Source: Petrosia ficiformis
Lineage: Eukaryota > Porifera > Demospongiae > Haplosclerida > Petrosiidae
NCBI GenBank assembly: GCA_947044365.1
Contig: OX345637.1
Location: 11,294,576-11,358,575, forward strand
Reading direction: 5' to 3'
Length of the DNA stretch: 64,000 nucleotides
Each line of letters starts with the position of its first letter. Position 1 is the first letter of the stretch. The notes beneath the pieces are model-generated. The model did not search any database. It saw only the letters and a program-made list of their open reading frames with translations, and was not told where the DNA came from. The translations under genes were made by a program, and so were the position numbers. Of the stretch, positions 1-10,700 are shown piece by piece.

Positions 1-577
1 TGACAATGAAATTTGACTCTTGAATAATAGTCAAATGTATATTATACTTACCATGTTCTTGATGTACATTTCTGGATAGTGGACTTAGTTCACAAACACA
101 GAGGCCTCTCTCTACACACCATAACAAGAGAAACTGAACTTTCATATGTACAGAAAACAGCATCTTCTTTGACACACCTTCTCAATCAATTGACATAACA
201 CACACACACACACACACACAACCTCACTGTATCTAAGTTGACATCTGTTAACTGAGGTCCTACTATTGCAATCTTCATTAACATGTTCAACTTCAAGTTA
301 GATAATAAACTACCCACCAGCACCCCTTATCCACTTTCCCTCACCAAAGTTCAAATCCTGTGATCTTCTAAACATTAACTCTAATGTGACTAGTAATGTA
401 CCAAGCATATAATAAAATAATTTTTGCCTGAATTTTAAGACAAACGACAGTCTTAAAAAATAATATTATATCAAATAAAAACACAGACATCACTATAGCA
501 CTAAAAACCAATTATAATTGACAAATATTGTGTATCACAATTATATGTATCCAATCATTATGTGTTGAGTGTGATGA
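1..577. other. Intergenic spacer at the left edge of the array
   Basis: No coding exon is visible. It holds the spacer block seen between most receptor genes. At 41-60 the minus strand reads AACATG|GTAAGTATA, a strong splice-donor-like site. An (AC)n run lies at about 200-222. The block next to the IgR1 stop codon is the usual AT-rich 3' flank. The receptor gene that this spacer would serve as upstream region lies left of the window. Confidence 0.6.
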
Positions 578-3241
578 TTAAGGATTCACATTTTCGTAAT
601 GAGACTCTTGTCTAGTTTGTATATGTAACTGATCTGATGTACTGTTCTGTACTGTTTCATAACTTGGATTCATTGTCATACGAGTTTTTTGATTGTTTGG
701 CTGAACTGAATCATAACAAGGATTAATATCAACATTCACATCAGAATGTATGTCATCCTACAAAAGAGAGTAGTAAACACTTTCAACATAAAACAAGAAG
801 ACACATCTTTATTCCTTACACATGTACATCAAAACTTAAAATATGTCGTATATGATAGCATTTTACTTACACTCAGTACACACTACAAAAATTAAATTGA
901 TAAAATAATAAATTATGGGTTAGTACAGTTGCAAGGAATAGTGGAAATTGTAATTTAATTGGTTGTGTAGGTTGTGATGACTATATCAATATCCTTATGC
1001 TGTCTGATAGATATTATACAAAGTAGAATAAGTATTTTAATTGAGTCACTTTAGGTTTCCAAACCTTCTTTGTGCATCTAATATGAGATATTAGGCATGA
1101 TAATTGATTATAATTGGTACATATATCTTTTACGTATTTTAATATAATTAGACTAAAGTAGCTATATAATTTATGATGTTAGATGTATGTATCATGAACA
1201 ACCAACTAATTGTTAAATTCTTGCAACTCCACTAACCAATATATTTATGCAATTCTATTTTTGCAGTACACACACACTTGTACATTCATTTTCTAAATCC
1301 TAACCTGATTCTTTATACACTTGGGAAGAACTTCTATTTTTCTTACTATTAAAACTAGTATAATACCACCAATCAGAATAATAATAAATGATATCACACC
1401 TGAATTTAACATTATAATCATAATAGACACATTTATTATCTCACATTAGACTCACCTACTGTGATACCTATAATCAAATCTTGTGATGACTCAGCTTGTC
1501 TTCCTATTATAAAAATGTTGATAATCTATCAATAATATGTCACTGTCTGAATTATTAATAATTAATGTACATGAGTGCATGGTTGTCTACCATTAGTTAG
1601 ATATTCAGAAGATGTTGGCACTATAGTTGTTGCTTCTCTTTGTGATGATGATGATGATAATTTTACTGATGATGACAAAGTGATGATTGGAGGAGAAAGT
1701 CCATCAATACTATGTTGTATTAACTGATAAGCTGGCTGGTAGTTGATAACACCATCATGTTCAATATCATAAAATGATATGTTATAATCACAAGTATAAA
1801 TTCCATCTATACACTTTGTAACATTCTGAACACCCAAAGGCCTAGTGATATTGAGTTGACCATTATATTCAGTTTTTGTACACAGGTATTCAATGGAACA
1901 TCCTAATGACTGACTTCCTTCAACAAATATACATGTGAAACAAACTAGTCCTGTTGTGGAGTCCTGTACAACTACATCTCCTCTTTGTACATCAAATGTA
2001 CCTGTGTATATATAGTCATCAAATATATTAATAATTATATTATTATACTCACTTCTATTTGTCGGCTTCGTAGAGACAATTTCCAATCCAGACTCATACA
2101 TTAAAATGATATTGACACTCCACTTTTTATTATTATTCAGAAACCCAACATTAATCTCTCCTGTTATTACTGGTGAATATTGTGTTATAATACCTGTTCT
2201 GTTATACACACAAGATCCTGATTCATCACTCAGTTCAGTAATACATACATATATTCCACTAGGTTGTGGATTCATGAGAATAGTATTCTATAATAGTATA
2301 TTAATAGAGTATCAGATCTATTAGTATCAGTGACTCACTCTTATAATTGTGTTTATAATCCAATTACCATTTTCAATTCTAATTCCAATATCATAGTCTG
2401 TTATATGTACTATAAACAAAAGAATAGTAATTATTATAACAACATATGTTCAATCTACCTGTTTCAATGTTTATAATAGTTTCATTTCTTTCTCCCTCCA
2501 GATCTTCACTTATAACAGCTGTTATACTGATAGTATAGGTACCAAACTCACTAACATTATATGTGTATTGAGTATCAAGTGTTCCAGTTAGTGATACTTG
2601 TTTAACAAGTTCTTCTTCATTAGTGATATTAATATTATATTTTGATATTGTGAATTCAGGTAGAGTATATGGAATGTTCCAGTTACACTGAATAGTGTAT
2701 AGTAAACTGATAACACAAGCCAAATCTACAGGATCAGGTTTACCTATAGTGAATAATAATTTGAGCAAAAATTATCTGGCAGGTTATAATTAGTTTAATT
2801 ACCATCCAATGTACAATAGTGTTATGCATGTAATTATACCTTGTATAAACAATGTAGCTTCATGTGAGTTATGATAATCCATCATATCAACACGTCCTGA
2901 TGCAATACATATCACTATAGTATTATTCAGTTCAGGATTTCCTGGAATAGTGAGACTTGTATTCTGTGTACCAGCACCATATGTGATTATCCCAAGATTA
3001 GTGATAGAAGAGTCAGTTGAGGTAACTTCATCCACAATCCATTGAATTGATACTCCATTATTATCCACTGAACACTTGTACACTGCTGTCTGTTGTATAG
3101 TAATAGCTTGAGATGGAATAAATGAGAACTGAACACCTATATATATATATAATATAAGATGAAATCAAGACTAAGTGATATTTCACATGTATACTTACCT
3201 TGTGTTATAGGTATTAGTAATAGTAGAATACAGATACTCAT
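578..3241 (-). CDS. IgR1: Ig/FN3 type I membrane receptor with NPxY and ITIM-like tail (intact, 9 exons)
   Basis: Exons (minus strand): 3199-3241, 2840-3136, 2459-2743, 2339-2409, 2053-2287, 1591-2001, 1456-1503, 1305-1399, 578-757. All junctions are GT-AG and phases join, giving 554 residues. Residues 1-15 are a signal peptide (MSICILLLLIPITQG). Residues 15-113 are an Ig-like domain (KCSV, then IQW, SLTIPG and VICIAS, i.e. the Cys-Trp-Cys pattern). Residues 114-208 are FN3-like (PDPVDL start, TISITAV near the end). Residues 209-310 are a further beta-rich region with GIYVCITE. Residues 311-447 are a Cys-rich domain plus Ser/Thr stalk. Residues about 464-485 are a hydrophobic transmembrane segment. 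The tail holds NPCYDSV, NPSYETV and SHYENV, with tyrosines at 510, 528 and 549. Many NxS/T sites suggest a glycosylated surface protein. Ligand unknown. Intron 8 contains a MITE. Confidence 0.8.
884..1265. mobile_element. MITE in intron 8 of IgR1, 8-bp TSD
   Basis: A 382-bp insert is flanked on both sides by GTACACAC (876-883 and 1266-1273), an exact 8-bp target duplication. The ends are inverted repeats: the right end, read in reverse, starts TGCAAAAATAGAATTG and continues through TTGGTTAGTGCAGTTGCAAG, matching the left end with a few changes. Receptor copies without the insert keep a single GTACACAC stretch at the same place. No coding capacity. The 8-bp duplication fits hAT-type elements, but the family is not proven. 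Confidence 0.75.
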
Positions 3242-4196
3242 CACAGACTGGTAATATTTCAGACCAAAATTATACTCCTCCCTTTAGTTATTAAGTTACT
3301 ATTCCCCAAAGAGTTGTATTATATATATATATATATATATTATATACATGTTGCATATACATTTAATAATGTGTTATTTATTTCAGTCACATGTCATTAG
3401 TTATTTAGTTATATAAACACTCACATACTGGTACATAGATACAGTATAATAATTACTATTAGTTTAATTCTTGAATCAACTGTTTATCACTTGTTCTCAC
3501 GATATTATGTGCAAGTATATTATGTGTCTTCTTTATTGAGTCGCACTAAAGTCCTTGTAAGTGATTCTGTAAAACATTATGTAAACTATTTCATAAATAC
3601 ATAAATGTAATATGTATATATAACATAGATGTCATTGTGACACACTAGCACAAAAATAATATGACAATGAAATTAGACTCTTGAATAATAGTCTTATGTA
3701 TAATATTATATTTACTATGTTCTTGATGTACATTTTTGGATAGTGGACTTAGTTCACAACCTAGACACCATGACAAGAGAAACTAAACTTTCATATGTAC
3801 AGAAAACAGAATCTTCTTTGACACACCTTCTCAATCAAAATATAACACACACACACAATCTCACTGTATCAAAGTTGACATCTCTTAACTGAAGTCCTAG
3901 TATTGCAATCTTCATTACATGTTCAACCTGAAGTCGGATAGTAAACTACACACCAGTACCCCTTAACCACTTTCTCTCGGCCATGAAGTTCAAATCTTTT
4001 GAACCCCAATATATTAACCAGGAAAATGCTTTTGCCTGAATTTTGAAATAAATAACATGCCATATAAACATAATAACGTATTTAAAATATATATATATAT
4101 CCAACAAAAAACACAGACATCACTATAGCACTAAAAAGCAATTACAATTGTCAAATAATGAAGTTTCAATTCATTGTGTATCACAATTTTATTCAA
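3242..4196. other. IgR1/IgR2 intergenic spacer
   Basis: No gene. Next to IgR1 is the conserved upstream block (TATA run at about 3310-3340, then the TTCAGTCACATGTCATTA block). Further right is the copy of the spacer block with the donor-like site, here weakened to ACATA|GTAAATA near 3711-3720. Next to IgR2 is the 3' flank with an AATAAA-type signal on the minus strand (about 4188-4194). Confidence 0.55.
3270..3288 (-). promoter_or_regulatory. Conserved proximal promoter-like motif upstream of receptor ATG
   Basis: The minus strand reads AACTAAAGGGAGGAGTATAA about 30-45 nt before the start codon. The same motif stands at the same distance before other copies: 6439-6457 (IgR2, one base changed), 16190-16205, 19108-19126, 22307-22325, 27319-27337, 37176-37193, 41495-41513, 48729-48747, 55896-55914 and 59326-59344. 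Conservation next to otherwise drifting spacer suggests a core promoter or 5' leader element. The TATAA could be a TATA box, but the distance to the ATG is short. Confidence 0.45.
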
Positions 4197-6409
4197 TCAT
4201 TGATGTGTTGAATATGATGATTGAGGATTCACATTTTCGTAATGAGACTCTTGTCTAGTTTGTATATGTAACTGATCTGATGTACTGTTCTGTACTGTTT
4301 CATAACTTGGATTCATTGTCATACGAGTTTTTTGATTGTTTGACTGAACTGAATCATAACAAGGATTAATATCAACATTCACATCAGAATGTATGTCCTC
4401 CTACAAGTAAGGGTATAGTAGTAAACACTTTCAACATAAAACAGGAAGACACATCTTTATTCCTTACACATGTACATTATACATCATCAAAACTTATAAT
4501 ATGATAGCATTTTTACTTAGATTATTCTCCCTTACACTCAGTACACACACACTTGTACATTCATTTTCTAAATCCTAACCTCATTCTTTATACACTTGGA
4601 AAGAACTTCTATTTTCCTTACTATTAAAACTAGTATAATACCACCAATCAGAATAATAATAAATGATATCAGACCTAAATACAACATCATAATCATAATA
4701 GACACATTTATTATCTATCATTAGACTCACCTACCGTGATACCTATAATCAAAGCTTGTGATGACTCACATATAGCTTGCCTTCCTGCAGTAAAATAATA
4801 ATAATAATAAATATTCATGCATGCATAGTTATACTACCATTAGTTAGAGATTCAGATGCTGTTGCCACTGAATTTGTTGTAACTATCTGTGATGGTGACG
4901 ATATTAGTGACGATAATATTGTTGAAGGAAACAGTCCATCAATATTATAATGTATTAACTGATAAGCTGGCTGTTCAATATCATAAATTGATATATTATA
5001 GTCACACACATAAATTCCATCTATACACTTTGTAACATTCTGACTACCCAAAGGCCTAGTGATATTGAGTTGACCATTATATTCAGTACTTGTACACAGG
5101 TATTCAATGGAACATCCTAATGACTGACTTCCTTCAACAAATATACATGTGAAACAAACTAGTCCTGTTGTGGAGTCCTGTACAACTACATCGCCTCTTA
5201 ATGTACCTGTGTTAATGTAGTCATCAACTACATCGTCTAGTAGAATAATAATTTTACTCACTTAAATTGTTTGGTTCATTACAAATGACTTCCAATCCAG
5301 ACTCATACATCAAAACTATAATGACACTCCACTTCTTATTATCATTCAGAAACCCAACATTAATCTCTCCTGTTATTACTGGTGAATATTGTGTTATAAT
5401 ACCTGTTCTGTTATACACACAAGATCCTGATTCATCACTCAGTTCAGTAATACATACATATATTCCACTAGGTTGTGGATTCATGAGAATAGTATCCTAT
5501 AATAGTATATTAATACAGTATCAGATCTATTAGTATCAGTGACTCACTCTTATAATTGCGTTTATAATCCAATTACCATTTTCAATTCTAATTCCAATAT
5601 CATAGTCTGTTATATGTACTATAAACAAAAGAATAGTAATAAAATTATTAATCAGGACTCATAATATAATTTACCTGTTTCAATGTTTACAATACTTTCA
5701 TTTCTTTCTCCCTCCAGATCTTCACTTATAACAGCTGTTATACTGATAGTATAGGTACCAAACTCACTAACATTATATGTGTATTGAGTATCAAGTGTTC
5801 CAGTTAGTGATACTTGTTTAACAAGTTCATCTTCATTAGTGATATTAATATTATATTTTGATATTGTGAATTCAGGTAGAGTATATGGAGTGTTCCAGTT
5901 ACACTGAATAGTGTATAGTAAACTGATAACACAAGTCAAATCTACAGGATCAGGTTTACCTATATAGAAAATCATAATTCTATCATATTTGTTTACATTG
6001 AGACACACCTTGTATAAACAATGTAGCACTATTTGTCTCAAAATATTCCATTTTATCAACCTGCCCTGATGCAATACATCTCACTGAAGTGTTATTCATC
6101 ACAGAGTTTCCTGGTATAGTGAGTCTTGAATTGTTTGTATCCATACCATATGTGATTATTCCAAGATCAGTCATAGATTGATCGTCGTCATTGATTCCAT
6201 TCACTTTCCATTGAATTGATACTCCACTATTATCCACTGAACACTTGTACACTGCTGTCTGGTGTATAGTAATAGCTTGAGATGGAATAAATGAGAACTG
6301 AACACCTGTATATATACAATATAAGATGAAATCAAGACTAAGTGATATTTTACATGTATAACCTACCTTGTGTTATAGGTATTAGTAATAGTAGAATACA
6401 GATACTCAT
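4197..6409 (-). CDS. IgR2: Ig/FN3 receptor, medium stalk, extended tail (intact)
   Basis: Exons: 6367-6409, 6009-6305, 5675-5959, 5548-5618, 5262-5496, 4838-5206, 4731-4784, 4580-4674, 4197-4400; 550 residues, all phases consistent. Same domain order as IgR1. Exon 6 is the shorter 369-bp type B form. It starts TLRGDVVVQ, lacks the EHDGVIN segment and ends in an SLISSPSQ / ASESLTNG stalk. It is paired with the 54-bp form of exon 7, which adds a Cys before the membrane. The usual stop TAA after NVNP is CAA here, so the tail gains eight residues (QSSYSTHQ). The Ig loop reads GVSIQWKVNGINDDDQ, strongly different from its neighbours. Intron 8 has no MITE. Confidence 0.8.
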
Positions 6410-7722
6410 CACAGACTGGTAATACTTCAGACCAAAATTATACACCTCCCTTTAGTTATTAAGTTACTATTCCCCAAAGAGTTGTATTATATATATATAT
6501 ATATACATGTTGCATATACATTTAATATAATGTGTTATTTATTTCAGTCACATGTCATTAGTTATTTTTTTAGTTATATAAACACTCACATTAGTCACAT
6601 ACTGGTATATACATGTATATACAGTATACTAATTACTATTAGTTTAATTCTTGAATCAACTGTTTATCACTTGTTCTCATGATATTATGTGTCTTCTTTA
6701 TTGAATCGCACTAAAGTCCTTGTAAGTGATTCTGTAAAACATTACATAAACTATTTTACATGATAGTGTAAATGTAATATGTATGTAACATACATGTCAT
6801 TGTGGCAAAGCTATAATATGACAATGAGATTAGACTCTTGAATAATAGTGAAATGTATTAATTATACATGTACTTACCATGTTTAAGATGTATACTTCTA
6901 GCTAGTGGACTTAGTTCACTAACACCTCGCTAGACACCATAATAAGAGAAATTGAACTTTCATATGTACATACTATTATTGTTATGATAAAAGGTACATG
7001 TACTATAATAATCAATTTTCATGTTCAATATCTCGTATTAGATGCACAATGTACATTTCAATTGGAAGTTATGAGCTGAAATCTCTGCTAAAAGTATAAA
7101 AACAAGTTTTAATACACACATAATGTTTGATACATGTATCTAGTGTTTCTATGACTAACAACATCTTCTAGACAGCTGGAGATCCTCTTTAAGGTAAAGA
7201 ACTGGCAGGTAGCAAAACTGGCAAAATCTTCATCATAATAATTATTATTACAAGAATAATAAAAAACATTTCCATAAGTACTTATGTAGGGTTATATGGA
7301 AGTGGTTTGTTTAATTTTGGGTCCCACCTAACCTTGTTCACATCCTTTTTGTGTTTTGACATCCCTACATCTTCTTTCATTTTTATTGGAAATGTTTAAA
7401 ATTTTTTTATTATTATTATACGTGTAGCCATACAATTTAATGAAACATTGTACAAAATACACATGTATAATGTTTTTATGACAACAAAATAGAGTCACAT
7501 GACCTTATTTTGCAAAAAAAAAAGATAATCATCACTTATAGTTATTAGTTATACATGTACAAAAACAGTAAAGTTATAATCATAATAATTATAATATTAA
7601 AAAGACAGTATATATATTAGTTTGTACACAGTTTATAACTAAAGTGTAAAACTTAACACGAAAGTTATGATAGGCTATTAGCAAAGGCCTACGATTATAT
7701 ATTATTATAAGTTTAAATGTTT
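6410..7722. other. Spacer between IgR2 and E3 fragment copy 1
   Basis: The left part is receptor upstream spacer, including the donor-like site near 6887 and a TA run at 6488-6508. From about 6990 it changes to sequence that also precedes the other three E3 copies (a stretch with TTTTGGGTCCCACC at about 7316-7329 and an AATAATTATTATTACAAG block). This is the 3' flank of the E3 gene. I see no coding exon. Confidence 0.5.
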
Positions 7723-10700
7723 TTACTGAAGATGAGGAAAATCTTCAGGTAGCAATGCATGGTTACGACATGTTGGACATGTGCTCTGCTCATTCAACCA
7801 TGAACGAATGCACTAGGTGAAGAATGGGGTATATGATGGGATGAATGAAGGAATGTGTGTGTGGTGTATAGAAATGGATCCAAATGAATCGATGATGGAT
7901 GAGCTAATGAGTGTGTGGTGTGTACATGTACATGTACATGTACATGTATATGAATTGGATGGAGGATGGATGGTCGGATGGATGAACTAATGGGTGTGTG
8001 GTGTGTACAAACTGTACATGAACATTTTATATAAATTGGATGGATGATGGATGAACTAATGGGTGTGTGGTGTGTACATGTACATGTAAATGTACATGTA
8101 TATGAATTGGATGGATGATGGATGGTTGGGTGGATGAACTAATGGGTGTGTGAAGTGTACATGAACTGATGAACGAATCAATGAATAGATGGATAAGTGA
8201 ATGGATGGATGGATGGATGGATGGATGAATGAATGGATGGATGGATGGATGGATGAATGAATGGATGGATGGTTAGGTCAAATGAGTGAATGGATTGTTG
8301 AATAAATATAAGAAAGTACATGTGGATGGAGAGATTTACAAAATGTAGACGAGAGGGAATGATAGGGTAAAATGATACATGTAGGGTGAGTTAACATACA
8401 TCTTTATGAAAGCGATGGCCACATTCCAATCTCACAGAATTGAAATCCTTCATATCCTCATAGCATATGATACAATTGTTATCATCGTTATATTCTATTT
8501 CACTGTACACAGGGGGTGGAGCTTTGGGTGGAGCAAGTTGTGGTTTAAGCTGAGGAACCTACATGTACATATACATGTACACACATGTATACACATGTAC
8601 AACAATAAACAATATAGTTTTATCACAGTTAACAGCAGCAGGGTGGATGATACTTAGAATTTTATCCAAGGTCTGTTTTCTAAATGTAGTTGTTATTCAA
8701 TTACTTAAATCAGTCATTTTGTATTGAAAGTTAAAAATAACTCATTTTCATATCTACATGTACATGTAACAATATCAGGGTTCTAGCTAAATAGTGGAAA
8801 AGAGGTGCTGCACTGCTCTATGCAATGCTGTTTCCCTTTGATGTGTCTAAGGAATGCAATTAAATCAGTCACTCTGTTGAACTTTGTGTAGTCTACTTCA
8901 AGTGAAATCACGTTGAGTTGAAACTGAGCTTATTATAAATTCATAACTAAAAATTCGCCAGTGTACAATACTATAGATTCAATCACTGGGTAATCACACT
9001 ATTGCAAAAATCTGCTCGTTTCCATAGCAATTTTTCATGAATTTTTAATGAACTCACCTGTGGAGGCTGAGACATGAACATAGACGCTCCTTGATTCATT
9101 GGTGGGTTGACAGAATAAGCCATCTGACTTAAAGAAGGAACCGGTTGCTGAGACAGGTTGAGTGGCATTGGTAACTGGTTCATTAGTGACATGGAAGACA
9201 TTGGTAGCTGACTCATAGTGGTTGTGAATGACGATTGAGGAAAGCTCAATGGTTGAGACAGTGGTTGAGAAAATTGAGGAAATGATGGTTGCTGTGAGGA
9301 CATACGACCACCATCTTTTAGTTCAATCATCTCTCTCGCCTACATATAAATAATTATGTTTATCAATGTACTGTATAGTAATAGTATAGTAATTATAACT
9401 GTCAATTGTCTATTAGTCCACCCATCAACCCATCCATCCATTCGTCTGTCCCTCCAACCAACCACCCACCCACCCACCCACTCACCCTTCCACCTACTCA
9501 TCTATATACATGCATGTATTCTATCCTTCTATATGATCTATCCATGTACCTTCTGAATAATAACATCCATTGGAAGTCCATTTAAACTAGTAGATTGTTT
9601 CAACTGTGTTATAATCCTTTTAAAATCATCCCTATAGAAAAATATTCATCATTACTAAATTAATATTCATTAATCATTAATATTCATTACCTAGAATAAG
9701 TTGGATATTGAGGAGATAAACTGGCAAATAAGTAATCAAAACCAGCTCTATTCTTTCCATCAGTTTTTGTTATCAAGGCATTTCCAGCTCCTGGACCAGT
9801 TCCTATTCCAGTTCCCATTCCAGTACCTATTCCAGTTCCCATACCAGTTCCTATTCCAAGTCCCATTCCCATACCACTAGATACAGGCTGGCTAAGCGCA
9901 GACTCCATTGGTGGAAGTACACCTACATGTACATTGTACATACACATACATGTACATAAAAAAGATAACATGTTAAATTTGTATTTTACATTGAATATGA
10001 ATACATGTACGTATAACTATATTGTACATGTACTGTACATGTACATGTACATTGTACATATGTAAATGTGTATGTGTGTGTACTAGTATGTGTACAAGTA
10101 CATGTGTATGTTGTATACATGTACATTTATGTGTTCCTGTAGATAGAAGATTTGGGTCAAAAGGAAATTGTGGAAGGTTAGATGAAGCTTGTTGTAACAA
10201 CATATTCCTCTGCATCATGGAGAACATGGAACGTTGAACCTGTTGAGCTCTCTGTGAAAGAAATAGATAAATAGAAAGGAGGATAGACAGAGTTCATAAT
10301 TAAGCTATGGGATAATATAATGGGAAGACATTCTGGGAGAAGTGCAGTCTCCTAAGGGAACAACTTTTACCAGAATATTTCATTGTAACCTCAGTTTAAT
10401 TTACATAATGAGGTTTGAAGTAATTTGGTAGTTATACTACAATAACTATTCCTGTTACAGAGTGACTCTGAATAACAGCTTACATGTTGTGAAGTCACAA
10501 ATGTTTATGCTCATCCATTTTAAAATTCACAATCAACTATAATATTAATCTTTGAAACCTGCATTCCAGAGAAAGCTACAAAGCAAGTGGAGCTTGGGCT
10601 GAGGAACTGATTAGGCTTAGGCACATTGTCAAGTGAATTAAAAGCAATAACAGATATTTGAACTTGGTATTTACTAATGTTCCTTAGCCCACACTCCAAT

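Noticed and set aside
10022..10237. Cys/Val/His-rich frames in ACATGT repeats (also 34205-34503, 45378-45626, 52347-52582)
   Set aside because: They arise from TGTACATGTA-type repeats in E3 introns and vary freely in length between copies.
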